From Parabacteroides sp. TM07-1AC (GTDB lineage: Bacteria > Bacteroidota > Bacteroidia > Bacteroidales > Tannerellaceae), in NCBI RefSeq assembly GCF_003480915.1, contig NZ_QUKD01000002.1:426081-490080 (forward strand): a DNA stretch of 64,000 bases, written 5' to 3'. The notes under the pieces are model-generated. The model did no database searches. It had not been told where the DNA came from and saw only the letters and a program-made list of their open reading frames with translations. The position numbers were made by a program, and so were the translations under genes. Shown one piece after another: positions 19,043-27,514 of the stretch. How positions within the stretch are numbered: the first letter of the stretch is position 1; the number at the start of each line of letters is the position of its first letter.

Positions 19043-19945
19043 ATGAAAAAAAGAAACTTATTACTTTTTCTGGTTTTAACCATTTTCACCGTTAGTTCGG
19101 CTTTTGCCGCCAAACCAAAAGCAAAACACGTAGTCTGGATCGGCCTTGACGGCTGGGGAGCTTACAGTGTAGAAAAAGCGGAGATGCCCGTCACTAAACA
19201 ATTTATGAAAGACGGTTCTTATACGTTGAAGAAACGTTCCGTACTGCCATCTTCCAGTGCTGTGAACTGGGCCTCTATGTTCATGGGTGCGGGCCCAGAG
19301 ATCCACGGATACACAGAATGGGGATCAAAAACACCAGAACTGCCTTCACGCGAACTAAATAAACACGGCATTTTCCCGACAGTTTTCCAATTGCTTCGCG
19401 ACGCTCAGCCGGATGCGGAGATCGGTTGTCTTTACGACTGGGACGGTATCAAATATCTTGTCGATACCCTGTCTATGAGCTATCATGCACAAGGTCCCGA
19501 CTATAACAAACAACCGACCGTATTATGCGAAATGGCCGTTAAATACATCACCGAGAAAAAGCCGACCCTTACAATGATCGCTTTTGATAATCCGGACCAT
19601 GTAGGACATGCCGACGGACACGACACTCCCGCTTACTATGCTAAAATCAAAGAGTTGGACGGTTATATCGGCCAGATTGTCGACGCAGTAAAGAAAGCCG
19701 GCATGTACGATGATACGATTTTCATCATCACAGCCGATCACGGTGGCATCAACAAAGGACATGGCGGCAAGACTATGCAGGAAATGGAGACTCCTTTTAT
19801 CATCGCCGGTAAAAATATCAAAAAAGAATATTGCTTCGATGACATCAGCATGATGCAGTTCGACTGCGCTTCTACCGTTGCTGAAATCTTCAACCTGAAA
19901 CAACCGCAAGTTTGGATCGGACGTCCGATGCCGGTATTTAAATAA
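19043..19945 (+). CDS. exported alkaline-phosphatase-superfamily phosphodiesterase (NPP-like)
   Basis: A 300-residue protein with signal peptide (1-22). It has the alkaline phosphatase/nucleotide pyrophosphatase core: metal Asp in WIGLDGWG (Asp36), a nucleophile region VLPSSSAVNWASMFMG (Ser70-72, where many NPPs have Thr), AFDNPDHVGHADGHD and the final ITADHGGINKGHGG with metal-binding Asp-His. It is short for an NPP, so it is a minimal version. Likely cleaves phosphodiester or pyrophosphate bonds outside the cytoplasm. The next phosphatase starts 4 bases after its stop. Confidence 0.82.
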   Translation: MKKRNLLLFLVLTIFTVSSAFAAKPKAKHVVWIGLDGWGAYSVEKAEMPVTKQFMKDGSYTLKKRSVLPSSSAVNWASMFMGAGPEIHGYTEWGSKTPELPSRELNKHGIFPTVFQLLRDAQPDAEIGCLYDWDGIKYLVDTLSMSYHAQGPDYNKQPTVLCEMAVKYITEKKPTLTMIAFDNPDHVGHADGHDTPAYYAKIKELDGYIGQIVDAVKKAGMYDDTIFIITADHGGINKGHGGKTMQEMETPFIIAGKNIKKEYCFDDISMMQFDCASTVAEIFNLKQPQVWIGRPMPVFK

Positions 19946-19949
19946 ATAA

Positions 19950-20948
19950 ATGATGAAACAGATATTATTTAGCATGTTATTCCTGTTGGGCGGCTTACTG
20001 AACGGTAACGCCCAGCAACCGTCACTGAAATTCAATAAAGACGGAAAATTCAAGATCGTACAATTTACGGACGTACATTATATCCATAACAATCCGAAAT
20101 CGGCAATCTCTGTTGAAAGGATTAATGAGGTATTGGATGCAGAAAAGCCGGATCTAGTACTCTTCACCGGTGATGTTATCTACGGAAAACCTGCCGAAGA
20201 AGGTATGCGCACCATACTCAACCTGGCAGCCCAACGCAAAATACCTTTCGGTATGACATTCGGTAACCATGATAACGAGCAAGGACTGACACGTGCGCAG
20301 CTGTTCGATATTATCCGGACAATCCCTTATAACCTGACCGACTCAGTAAAAGGTGTATCCGGAGCCAGCAACTACATCCTGCCGATCAAATCGTCGAATG
20401 GAAATAAAGATGCAGCCGTACTTTATTGTATGGACTCTCATTCGTATTCACAGATCGAAGGGATCGGCGGATACGATTACATCAAGTTCGACCAGATTCA
20501 ATGGTATCGCGACAACAGCACTAAATTCACAAAGCAAAACGGTGGAACGCCGGTTCCTTCATTGGCATTCTTCCACATCGCTTTACCGGAATACAATCAG
20601 GCTGCATCTGACGAAACTGCTATAATGGTAGGAACACGTAAGGAAAAGGCTTGTGCACCACAACTGAACTCCGGCCTGTTTGCTTCCATGAAAGAAATGG
20701 GAGACATCGAAGGCGTATTTGTCGGTCACGACCATGATGACGATTATGCCGTTTACTGGAAAGGTATCTTATTGGCTTACGGCCGTTATACCGGTGGCGA
20801 CACGGTTTATAACAATCTGACCAACGGTGCCCGTGTGATCGAAATGACAGAAGGAGAAAAAGGTTTCAAGACCTGGATCCGGCTGAAAGATAACGAGATC
20901 ATCAACAAGGTGAATTATCCTTCGGACTTTATCAAGAAGAAAGACTGA
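19950..20948 (+). CDS. exported metallophosphoesterase (purple-acid-phosphatase-like)
   Basis: A 332-residue protein with signal peptide (1-22). All calcineurin-like motifs are present: FTDVHY (D41-x-H43), FTGDVIYG, FGNHDNEQG, FFHIALPEY and VGHDHDDDY. It resembles the Dcr2/purple-acid-phosphatase group acting on phosphomonoesters. It is the last gene of the phosphoesterase cluster and ends at a bidirectional terminator. ATG 19953 is an equally possible start. Confidence 0.87.
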   Translation: MMKQILFSMLFLLGGLLNGNAQQPSLKFNKDGKFKIVQFTDVHYIHNNPKSAISVERINEVLDAEKPDLVLFTGDVIYGKPAEEGMRTILNLAAQRKIPFGMTFGNHDNEQGLTRAQLFDIIRTIPYNLTDSVKGVSGASNYILPIKSSNGNKDAAVLYCMDSHSYSQIEGIGGYDYIKFDQIQWYRDNSTKFTKQNGGTPVPSLAFFHIALPEYNQAASDETAIMVGTRKEKACAPQLNSGLFASMKEMGDIEGVFVGHDHDDDYAVYWKGILLAYGRYTGGDTVYNNLTNGARVIEMTEGEKGFKTWIRLKDNEIINKVNYPSDFIKKKD

Positions 20949-20970
20949 TACGCCATTGCGTCATAAAACA

Positions 20971-21010
20971 AAAAAGTCCTCTCTGCTTGATGCATGAGAG
21001 GACTTTTTTT
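20971..21010. terminator. bidirectional intrinsic terminator
   Basis: AAGTCCTCTC pairs with GAGAGGACTT around a loop of about 12 bases, with A-run before and T-run after. It serves the phosphatase and the convergent ATP-grasp gene. Confidence 0.88.
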
Positions 21011-21023
21011 GTTATATACTATC

Positions 21024-23981
21024 TTATTCCGGCTTCAGCACCACTCCCAAACTCTTCTTTCCATCCATCTTTATGACGATCGGTTTGTCGAAACGAACAT
21101 GGCGCAGATATTCCGTATCCTCAACAGCCGGTAAAGCATTCAGATACGCCTCATCGAACCAGCCGTCGCCTTTGAACGGATTGATTGTGAAGTAACCGAC
21201 ACCGAAGGAGGTCAGGTTCTGAAAGAAATGCGTTCCCTGGCTCGGGTCGACACGATAGTTCTCCAGGCCACATTCCACTATCACACGAGCATTGCTGATA
21301 TGCGGCCATTTTACCGGAATACCCAGCCAGGAGTCGCTGCTGCCCCAACGTCCGGGACCAACCAAGACATAGTTCTTCTCCTCTTCCGTGAAACGACGGT
21401 TCAGCTTCTCTATCTCATAAGCAATCAACTGATTGTTTGAAGAATTGAATGCACCGCTCTTCACATAGATAATATCCTGTACATCCGTCACGATGCCATG
21501 CCCCAACACGCTGGTTGAAGAAAGAATCGTTTCCTCATTTTCAACCTCCGTCAAGTCCTCATCCATGATCTCTTTGTTATCGACGATCGGGCGGATCTGA
21601 AGCAGATAGAAAGTAGCCTTGTCGTGATTGGCAGGATCGACATTTACGGCAAACTCTATCTCGACCGGACGACCCATCTCTTCCTGACCGATACGAAGCA
21701 ACTCATCCAGCGTCCTAGCCAGCGGGAATACATCGTGCTGCAGGATATTGACAAAAGACAATATCTTCCGTCCTCCGGGATAATAACCGTCACGGATAAT
21801 CTGATCATACGGGTCGTAGGTTGATACGATATATTTTAAAGAGCCGTCCGCATCCGCATCTTTCAGGCTCAGACGCAGGAGGTTAAAAGAATCATCGATA
21901 GAGAACTGCTGTGCCAGGTTCTCCAGATCGAGCGCATAGAAGCGGGTTTGCGTCTCACGAAGCGCGAAATCCATCGAACTCATCTGCAGGATACTGTGCG
22001 GATGGCGCGGAGAGAAACGCAATGTCTGACCGCCGTCCACAATATATTTACCCAAGCCCAAAGCGATATTGGCAATACCGTCTTCCGCCGTCTCGTTGCC
22101 GATCGGATAGAAATTAAGTGAACGCGCCACACCGGAAATGGTCGGATAGAAATGATCGTTGTAACGGTTGCCGACTACTTCCTGCAGAACGATCGCCATC
22201 TTCTCCTGGTCGATCAGGTTGGACGTGGCAGTCATATACGCCTTGCTGTCCCTGTAAAAGACAGAAGCATACACCGCCTTGATCGCATCGCTCAGCAGGC
22301 GAAGCATTTCATATTTATCTTCCAGCCGCGGAACCATATAGGTAGAATAAATTCCGGCGAACGGCTGGTAATGCGAATCCTCCAGCAGACTGGACGAACG
22401 GACGGCTATCGGGCTTTTCACCACATCGAAGAAAGCCATCAGGTCATCGATCAGACTGGCGGGCAGACTGGCACGAAGGAAGTATTTCAGAATCGTATCG
22501 TCATCCGCATCGCCCAGCGCAACAGGCAGAAGCTCGTTCGTCTCCATAAACTCATCGAAGATATCGGTACAGATCACCACTGTCTTCGGGATATTCGTAT
22601 TGAAGTTCTCCGTCTCCAACTTCGGATAGCGTTTGACCATCGCCCCCATAAAGGCAAGACCTCTACCCTTTCCTCCCAGCGAACCGTCGCCGATACGGGC
22701 AAAGTTACTGTACTCGTCGAAACGATCCTTCTGATAGATAGCCACCACTCCGGAGTTCTTCATCCGGCGATACTGCACGATCAGGTCGAAAATCAGCTTG
22801 CGCGCCTCATCCATATCTTTATAATCGCTCACATCGACTCGCTTCAGAATCTCAGCCGGCGGGAACATGGCACGCGAATAGAAGAAACGGGAGAAATGAT
22901 TACGCGAAAGATGATAAACCAGTGAATCGTCCGGAATCTGATACACTTTCCTCTGCAAGTCCTTCAAATCCTTGATACGCATAATCTCTTCCTTCGTCTG
23001 CGGATTAAGTATCACGAAATCGCCGAAACCAAAACGCTGCATAATCTTCTTACGCAGGTCCTGTGGGTAACTCTTGGAGTTCTTGTCGATAAACGACGCT
23101 CCCAGCTCCTTCGCATATACCTTATTACTCGATTCAGAAGACTCAAGCACGAAAGGAATAATCAGCCCTGTCTTACGAACATACTGCCCGAACTTATACC
23201 CGGCATAAGGATCTTTCACCCCATTGTGCATAAAACTCATATCCGACACAATACCGAGCATATTGTCCCGATACTGGTCAAAAATACGAACGGCCTCTTC
23301 ATAAGTTCGCGCCAGCTTGATTTTTGGACGACCGCGCATACGGAGCGTCTGCTGGTGACCGTTCAACGCCTCTTTAGCAAACATCTGGCTCTGCTCCAGT
23401 ACAAACTTATATAAATGTGGCAAAGCAGAAGAATAGAAGCGTATGGAGTCTTCCACCAGCAAGATAATCTGTACGCCGACACTTGCCGTATCATCCGGTG
23501 CATTCCACTTGTCTTCAATCAGTTTAATAATAGCCAGCAACAGTTCGGCATTGCCCAGCCAGCTGAACACGTAGTCGATCGCGCTCAAATCTTCATTGGC
23601 GATACGCTTGGAAACCTCCTTCGAAAAAGGAGTCAGCACCACGATAGGGATATTCGGATAATGTATCTTGATTTCCTTTGCCGCCGCAAAAATATCACGG
23701 TTATCCATATTCGGCATACAGATGATCAATTCAAAATTACGATCTTTCAATTCGGCAAGCGCCTCCTCTTCCGTCGTCACCTGGGTAAAACGGGGAGGAT
23801 AACGAAGACTGAGTGAAGTATATTCATTAAATATCTGTTCATCCACCCGTCCGTCGTCCTCCAACATGAAGGCATCGTATTTCGTGGCAATAAGCAGTAC
23901 ATTATATATACGCTTATTCATTAGATTGGCGAATGATGTGTCTTTAAACACAAGGTTCTGAAAGTCCGGTATTCCGCTCAT
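21024..23981 (-). CDS. double receiver-like/PEP-synthase-type ATP-grasp protein
   Basis: A 985-residue cytoplasmic protein usually labelled phosphoenolpyruvate synthase, but its layout differs. Residues about 26-160 form a degenerate receiver-like domain (VLLIATKYDAF, IPIVVLTPFS). About 170-320 is a second receiver-like domain with the acidic pair in ILLVEDS, a candidate phospho-Asp in GIVSDMSF and a Lys near IDKNSK. About 425-775 is the PPDK/PEP-synthase ATP-grasp domain (GDGSLGGKGRGLAFMGAM, SPIAVRSSSLLEDS, FAGIYSTYM, LLQIRPI). The phosphohistidine swivel domain (G-G-x-x-S-H-A) and the TIM barrel of PEP synthase are not present; the last 200 residues (VGPGRWGSSDSWLG) are a different domain. 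It is unlikely to make PEP by the classic route. It may be a signalling or regulatory phosphotransferase. Confidence 0.8.
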   Translation of the reverse strand: MSGIPDFQNLVFKDTSFANLMNKRIYNVLLIATKYDAFMLEDDGRVDEQIFNEYTSLSLRYPPRFTQVTTEEEALAELKDRNFELIICMPNMDNRDIFAAAKEIKIHYPNIPIVVLTPFSKEVSKRIANEDLSAIDYVFSWLGNAELLLAIIKLIEDKWNAPDDTASVGVQIILLVEDSIRFYSSALPHLYKFVLEQSQMFAKEALNGHQQTLRMRGRPKIKLARTYEEAVRIFDQYRDNMLGIVSDMSFMHNGVKDPYAGYKFGQYVRKTGLIIPFVLESSESSNKVYAKELGASFIDKNSKSYPQDLRKKIMQRFGFGDFVILNPQTKEEIMRIKDLKDLQRKVYQIPDDSLVYHLSRNHFSRFFYSRAMFPPAEILKRVDVSDYKDMDEARKLIFDLIVQYRRMKNSGVVAIYQKDRFDEYSNFARIGDGSLGGKGRGLAFMGAMVKRYPKLETENFNTNIPKTVVICTDIFDEFMETNELLPVALGDADDDTILKYFLRASLPASLIDDLMAFFDVVKSPIAVRSSSLLEDSHYQPFAGIYSTYMVPRLEDKYEMLRLLSDAIKAVYASVFYRDSKAYMTATSNLIDQEKMAIVLQEVVGNRYNDHFYPTISGVARSLNFYPIGNETAEDGIANIALGLGKYIVDGGQTLRFSPRHPHSILQMSSMDFALRETQTRFYALDLENLAQQFSIDDSFNLLRLSLKDADADGSLKYIVSTYDPYDQIIRDGYYPGGRKILSFVNILQHDVFPLARTLDELLRIGQEEMGRPVEIEFAVNVDPANHDKATFYLLQIRPIVDNKEIMDEDLTEVENEETILSSTSVLGHGIVTDVQDIIYVKSGAFNSSNNQLIAYEIEKLNRRFTEEEKNYVLVGPGRWGSSDSWLGIPVKWPHISNARVIVECGLENYRVDPSQGTHFFQNLTSFGVGYFTINPFKGDGWFDEAYLNALPAVEDTEYLRHVRFDKPIVIKMDGKKSLGVVLKPE

Positions 23982-24006
23982 AACGATTTCATAGAATTAT
24001 TGCGCC

Positions 24007-24014
24007 CAAATGTA
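24007..24014 (-). promoter_or_regulatory. -7 element of the ATP-grasp gene
   Basis: The minus strand reads TACATTTG, matching TAnnTTTG, 26 bases before the start codon. Confidence 0.55.
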
Positions 24015-24121
24015 AGGAAAAAATCACTTGGGATGCCGCCTATTGGCATTTTTCTCCCTATATTCTATCATTTTCCTGCTTACATTTTAATATTTAACTC
24101 CCTTACTTTTATACTTTCCGG

Positions 24122-24231
24122 CAAGCTTGAAATTAATTTGAGGCTAGCTCAAAATTAATTTCGTCCATGCTAAAAATTAAATTCGAGCATGCTCAAAAGT
24201 AAAAAAAGTCATGATTCGAATATTAAAATAT
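24122..24231. repeat. five-unit degenerate 22-bp tandem array
   Basis: Consecutive units of exactly 22 bp begin at 24122, 24144, 24166, 24188 and 24210. They start CAAGCTTG, CTAGCTC, CATGCTA, CATGCTC and CATGATT, and the first three continue with AAATTAATTT-like sequence. The joints are themselves near-palindromes (GAGCATGCTC at 24185-24194), so self-complementary blocks alternate along the array. The last unit is the most diverged. Function unknown. Confidence 0.72.
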
Positions 24232-24350
24232 GCTTATCCGCACACTAGAATGTAAGCACATGAACATTAGTCGGAAAGCACAAAAGAAATACCAGTCCGA
24301 ATACATGCATCAAAAACATATAATTCACTATCAAAAAGAAAGCAAAACCC

Positions 24351-24380
24351 TTGGTCAGTCCATAGAATTCGCTACATTTG
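24351..24380 (+). promoter_or_regulatory. gdhA promoter
   Basis: TACATTTG at 24373-24380 (perfect -7) with TTG at 24351-24353 as -33, spacing 19 bases. The start codon is 37 bases downstream. Confidence 0.72.
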
Positions 24381-24417
24381 CCTACACATTGTTATTCCTA
24401 AAAAAGCAAGAAACGCT

Positions 24418-25752
24418 ATGAAGACAGAAGTTATTTTATCTGCACTGGAAGCAAAGCACCCGGGCGAAAAAGAGTACTTGCAAGCCGTGAAAGAAGTTCT
24501 TTTATCAATAGAAGAAGTTTATAACCAGCATCCAGAATTCGAGAAAGCCAAGATCATCGAACGGCTGGTAGAACCGGAACGTATTTTTACTTTCCGTGTA
24601 CCCTGGGTAGACGACAAAGGTGAAGTACAAGTCAATTTAGGATACCGCGTACAATTTAATAATGCGATCGGCCCGTATAAAGGAGGAATCCGTTTCCATC
24701 CGTCTGTAAACCTTTCTATCCTTAAGTTCCTGGGATTTGAACAAACATTCAAAAATGCACTGACAACCCTGCCGATGGGTGGCGGTAAAGGCGGTTCAGA
24801 CTTTGCTCCCCGTGGAAAGAGCGATGCAGAGATCATGCGTTTCTGCCAGGCTTTCATTATGGAACTGTGGCGTAACCTGGGTCCGGATCGTGACGTTCCG
24901 GCAGGTGATATCGGCGTAGGTGGACGCGAGGTAGGTTATATGTATGGAATGTACAAGAAACTGGCTCGTGAAAATACTGGTACTTTCACCGGCAAAGGCA
25001 TGGAGTTCGGAGGTTCTATCCTTCGTCCGGAAGCTACCGGCTATGGTGCTCTCTATTTCGTACATCAGATGCTCGAAACACATGGAATCGATATAAAAGG
25101 AAAAACAGTAGCCGTTTCCGGTTTTGGAAATGTGGCTTGGGGAGCGACAAAGAAAGCTACCGAACTGGGTGCTAAAGTCGTAACGATCTCCGGTCCGGAC
25201 GGATATGTGTATGATCCGGACGGTATCTCGGGCGATAAGATCGAGTACATGCTGGAATTGCGTAACAGCGGCAACGATATCGTGGCACCTTATGCCGACG
25301 AATATCCTAACGCCACTTTCTATCCCGGCAAGAAGCCTTGGGAACAGAAAGTGGATATTGCCCTTCCTTGCGCTACCCAGAATGAGCTGGATGCCGACGA
25401 TGCCCGCAAGCTGATCGAGAACAAGACCTTATGCGTTGCTGAAGTCTCCAATATGGGATGTACAGCGGAAGCAGTCGATCTGTTCATCGAACACAAACAG
25501 TTGTTTGCTCCGGGTAAAGCCGTTAACGCTGGCGGTGTAGCTACTTCCGGACTTGAAATGACGCAGAATGCCATGCATATCTCCTGGACTGCCGAAGAAG
25601 TGGATGCCAGACTGCATCAGATCATGGGTGCTATCCACGAGCAATGCCTTGCTCACGGTAAGGACGGCAATTATGTGAACTATGTGAAAGGTGCCAACAT
25701 TGCCGGCTTCATGAAAGTTGCCAAAGCTATGATGGCGCAAGGTATTGTATAA
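24418..25752 (+). CDS. gdhA: NADP-type glutamate dehydrogenase
   Basis: A 444-residue hexameric enzyme interconverting 2-oxoglutarate plus ammonia and glutamate, the main ammonia-assimilation step in gut Bacteroidota. Visible signatures: PYKGGIRFHPSVN, the catalytic Lys region LPMGGGKGGSDFAPRGKS, VPAGDIGVGGREVGYMYG, and the nucleotide-binding GKTVAVSGFGNVAWG. The length and GGSDF sequence are typical of NADP-dependent bacterial enzymes. It has its own promoter; ferritin follows 63 bases later. Confidence 0.96.
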   Translation: MKTEVILSALEAKHPGEKEYLQAVKEVLLSIEEVYNQHPEFEKAKIIERLVEPERIFTFRVPWVDDKGEVQVNLGYRVQFNNAIGPYKGGIRFHPSVNLSILKFLGFEQTFKNALTTLPMGGGKGGSDFAPRGKSDAEIMRFCQAFIMELWRNLGPDRDVPAGDIGVGGREVGYMYGMYKKLARENTGTFTGKGMEFGGSILRPEATGYGALYFVHQMLETHGIDIKGKTVAVSGFGNVAWGATKKATELGAKVVTISGPDGYVYDPDGISGDKIEYMLELRNSGNDIVAPYADEYPNATFYPGKKPWEQKVDIALPCATQNELDADDARKLIENKTLCVAEVSNMGCTAEAVDLFIEHKQLFAPGKAVNAGGVATSGLEMTQNAMHISWTAEEVDARLHQIMGAIHEQCLAHGKDGNYVNYVKGANIAGFMKVAKAMMAQGIV

Positions 25753-25815
25753 TAAAGTATGGCACACTTTTTGTAATTACTTTTATACAAATACAACTCA
25801 ATAAAAGTAAACATT

Positions 25816-26298
25816 ATGATCTTAAGTAGGAACTTATCAAAAGCTTTCAATGAACAGGTAGAAGCAGAAATGTGGTCTTCAAACCTGTACCTGTCAATGT
25901 CAATCTATTTCCAGAAAGCAGGCTTGAACGGCTGTGCGCACTGGATGAGAAAACAGGCAGAAGAAGAAATGGAACATGCCCACAAGATGATCGATTTCGC
26001 TATCGACCGCGGGGGTGACATCACTATAAATCAGATTAATGTCGTTCCGACTGCATGGGGTACTCCGCTGGAAGTATTCGAACATGTCTACAAACACGAA
26101 GTGCATGTATCAGAGTTGATCGACAAGATGGTTGACATCGCCGAAGCCGACAACGATCATGCTGCCAAAGACTTCTTATATGGTTTCGTTCGCGAACAGG
26201 TAGAAGAAGAATCATCGGCAAAGGCAATTGTAGACCAACTGAAAATGTATGGAGAACATCATGCAATTCTTTTGGATCATAAGCTTGGCAAAAGATAA
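25816..26298 (+). CDS. ftnA: ferritin (non-heme, FtnA type)
   Basis: A 160-residue iron-storage protein, normal length for bacterial ferritin. The ferroxidase ligands lie in EQVEAEMWSSNLYLSM (helix A), EEEMEHAHKMIDFA (helix B, E-x-x-H), and the helix C-D segment FLYGFVREQVEEESSAKAIV. It oxidises Fe2+ and stores it in a 24-mer shell, and protects against oxygen stress. Transcribed alone; ends at the terminator at 26317. Confidence 0.96.
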   Translation: MILSRNLSKAFNEQVEAEMWSSNLYLSMSIYFQKAGLNGCAHWMRKQAEEEMEHAHKMIDFAIDRGGDITINQINVVPTAWGTPLEVFEHVYKHEVHVSELIDKMVDIAEADNDHAAKDFLYGFVREQVEEESSAKAIVDQLKMYGEHHAILLDHKLGKR

Positions 26299-26316
26299 TT
26301 TCTTTCCATAATAAAG

Positions 26317-26355
26317 AAACTCCGATCCTTGGTTTAACAGGGACCGGAGTTTTTT
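26317..26355. terminator. intrinsic terminator between ftnA and ruvC
   Basis: ACTCCGATCC and GGACCGGAGT form an imperfect stem followed by TTTTTT. It overlaps the ruvC stop codon at 26354-26356, so it must serve both convergent genes within a very short gap. Confidence 0.82.
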
Positions 26356-26914
26356 ATTTCCTCACCTTACCGGGATTTTTTGCCATAAAGTCTTTCCAGC
26401 CGGTATACTTCTTCTCCGAGATAGGATTATTCGTCTGGAAATAATGACATACAGCGGCTGCCAATCCGTCGGTCGCATCCAATTGGGGTAACATCGACTC
26501 TTCGGGAATATGCAGGAAACGTTGTAGCATTCCTGCCACCTGTTCTTTCGCTGCATTCCCGTTACCGGTAATAGACATTTTGATCTTCAACGGTGCGTAT
26601 TCGAAGATCGGGATTTCCCGTTCCAAAGCTGCCGCCATGGCAACGCCTTGTGCTCTTCCCAGCTTCAGCATACTCTGCACATTCTTTCCGAAGAACGGCG
26701 CCTCGATTGCCAATTCGTCAGGATGATATTGGTCGATAAGCGCCAGTACACGTTCGAATATCTTCTTTAAGCGCAGGTAATGATCTTCGTACTTGTTCAG
26801 TTGCAGTACGCCCATAGCCTCAAGTTTAGGTTTATTCCCTTCGATCTTCAGGACACCGTATCCCATCACGATCGTTCCGGGGTCTATACCTAATATAACA
26901 CGGTCTTTAATCAT
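26354..26914 (-). CDS. ruvC: Holliday junction endonuclease RuvC
   Basis: A 186-residue resolvase that cuts Holliday junctions in RuvABC recombination. The RNase H-like acidic residues are seen in order: [18 protein letters not shown], and [14 protein letters not shown] with two aspartates. [15 protein letters not shown] is also typical. Length is normal. The start overlaps the end of the DUF4286 gene by 8 bases, so they are translated from one mRNA. Confidence 0.96.
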   Translation of the reverse strand: MIKDRVILGIDPGTIVMGYGVLKIEGNKPKLEAMGVLQLNKYEDHYLRLKKIFERVLALIDQYHPDELAIEAPFFGKNVQSMLKLGRAQGVAMAAALEREIPIFEYAPLKIKMSITGNGNAAKEQVAGMLQRFLHIPEESMLPQLDATDGLAAAVCHYFQTNNPISEKKYTGWKDFMAKNPGKVRK

Positions 26915-27224
26915 TCTCCCAGTCTATTTCTTCCAGTAAGGTACTGAACCCAACGATCTTGGTTCCGAAACGTGTAATCAACTCCTGTTGCAGGGCACGG
27001 CCTTCCGATTGCATCCAGTATTCCAGTGTCTCCGGATTCTTTACATGGAACTGCACCGAGTAACTGCTCGCATCCTCAGTCTCATCCTGTAAGATACGGC
27101 GTAAGTAAGGTGTTCTTAAAAATCCGCTGGCTGCAGCACGAGGTATATAACTCTTTTTCAGATATTCTATGCACTCGGTAAGGATATCATTCTCTATATT
27201 GAATGTTGTATTATAAACGATCAT
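26907..27224 (-). CDS. DUF4286 family protein
   Basis: A 105-residue protein starting [11 protein letters not shown], the usual opening of DUF4286 proteins, which are often found beside ruvC in Bacteroidota. The frame has an earlier ATG at 27239, but the -7 element at 27250-27257 would put the transcript start about there, so I chose 27224. It has a ferredoxin-like layout ([14 protein letters not shown]) with no catalytic motif. Function unknown; it is co-transcribed with ruvC. Confidence 0.85.
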   Translation of the reverse strand: MIVYNTTFNIENDILTECIEYLKKSYIPRAAASGFLRTPYLRRILQDETEDASSYSVQFHVKNPETLEYWMQSEGRALQQELITRFGTKIVGFSTLLEEIDWEND

Positions 27225-27249
27225 ATTCTTTTTCTCCAAATTTCTTACA

Positions 27250-27257
27250 CAAAGATA
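27250..27257 (-). promoter_or_regulatory. -7 element for DUF4286-ruvC
   Basis: The minus strand reads TATCTTTG, a perfect TAnnTTTG match, 25 bases before the chosen DUF4286 start. Confidence 0.6.
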
Positions 27258-27279
27258 GCGAATATATCAGGAAAACCTC

Positions 27280-27287
27280 TATATTTG
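27280..27287 (+). promoter_or_regulatory. -7 element of the tRNA-Ala gene
   Basis: TATATTTG matches TAnnTTTG, 18 bases before the first base of the mature tRNA. Confidence 0.6.
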
Positions 27288-27305
27288 CACTCGAAAACCA
27301 AACCC

Positions 27306-27379
27306 GGGGCATTAGCTCATCTGGCTAGAGCGTCAGACTGGCAGTCTGAAGGTGATCGGTTCGAGTCCGATATGCTCCA
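27306..27379 (+). tRNA. tRNA-Ala (anticodon GGC)
   Basis: A full 74-nt cloverleaf. Acceptor stem GGGGCAT/ATGCTCC has one G-T pair. The D stem is GCTC/GAGC and the anticodon stem TCAGA/TCTGA with loop CTGGCAG, giving anticodon GGC (reads GCC/GCU, alanine). The T arm is ATCGG-TTCGAGT-CCGAT. The discriminator is A, and the next bases are CGG, so CCA is not encoded and must be added by the Cca enzyme. No variable-arm extension. Confidence 0.96.
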
Positions 27380-27396
27380 CGGAAAAGCACACATGC

Positions 27397-27430
27397 AGAG
27401 GTTCACTGATAAAGTGAGCCTCTTTTTTTG
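27397..27430 (+). terminator. intrinsic terminator after tRNA-Ala
   Basis: AGAGGTTCAC pairs with GTGAGCCTCT (one G-T pair), followed by seven T. The tRNA is therefore a single-gene transcript. Confidence 0.88.
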
Positions 27431-27450
27431 TATTTAATCCGATAATAGAT

Positions 27451-27490
27451 AAGAAAACAAAAAGAGGATGCCCACTCAGGGACATCCTCT
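27451..27490 (-). terminator. intrinsic terminator of the sulfatase operon
   Basis: AGAGGATG (27463-27470) pairs with CATCCTCT (27483-27490). On the minus strand the stem is followed by a T-rich run, 25 bases after the sulfatase stop. Confidence 0.82.
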
Positions 27491-27514
27491 CACATTTATT
27501 TTACAGTTATAAAA

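Larger units (their letters stand above)
23982..24417. other. 436-bp divergent intergenic region
   Basis: It contains the leftward promoter of the ATP-grasp gene (24007-24014), a 22-bp-period array (24122-24231) and the gdhA promoter (24351-24380). A 63-codon open frame at 24230-24421 overlaps the promoter and is not credible as a gene. Confidence 0.6.

Noticed and set aside
22152..22925. 257-codon frame antisense to the ATP-grasp gene
   Set aside because: His/Arg/Ile-rich composition typical of a shadow frame opposite a well-conserved coding region.
21024..23981. classical phosphoenolpyruvate synthase
   Set aside because: The phosphohistidine and PEP-binding domains are not visible, so the usual name is not supported.
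24230..24421. 63-codon open frame before gdhA
   Set aside because: It overlaps the 22-bp array, the gdhA promoter and the gdhA start; no recognisable protein pattern.
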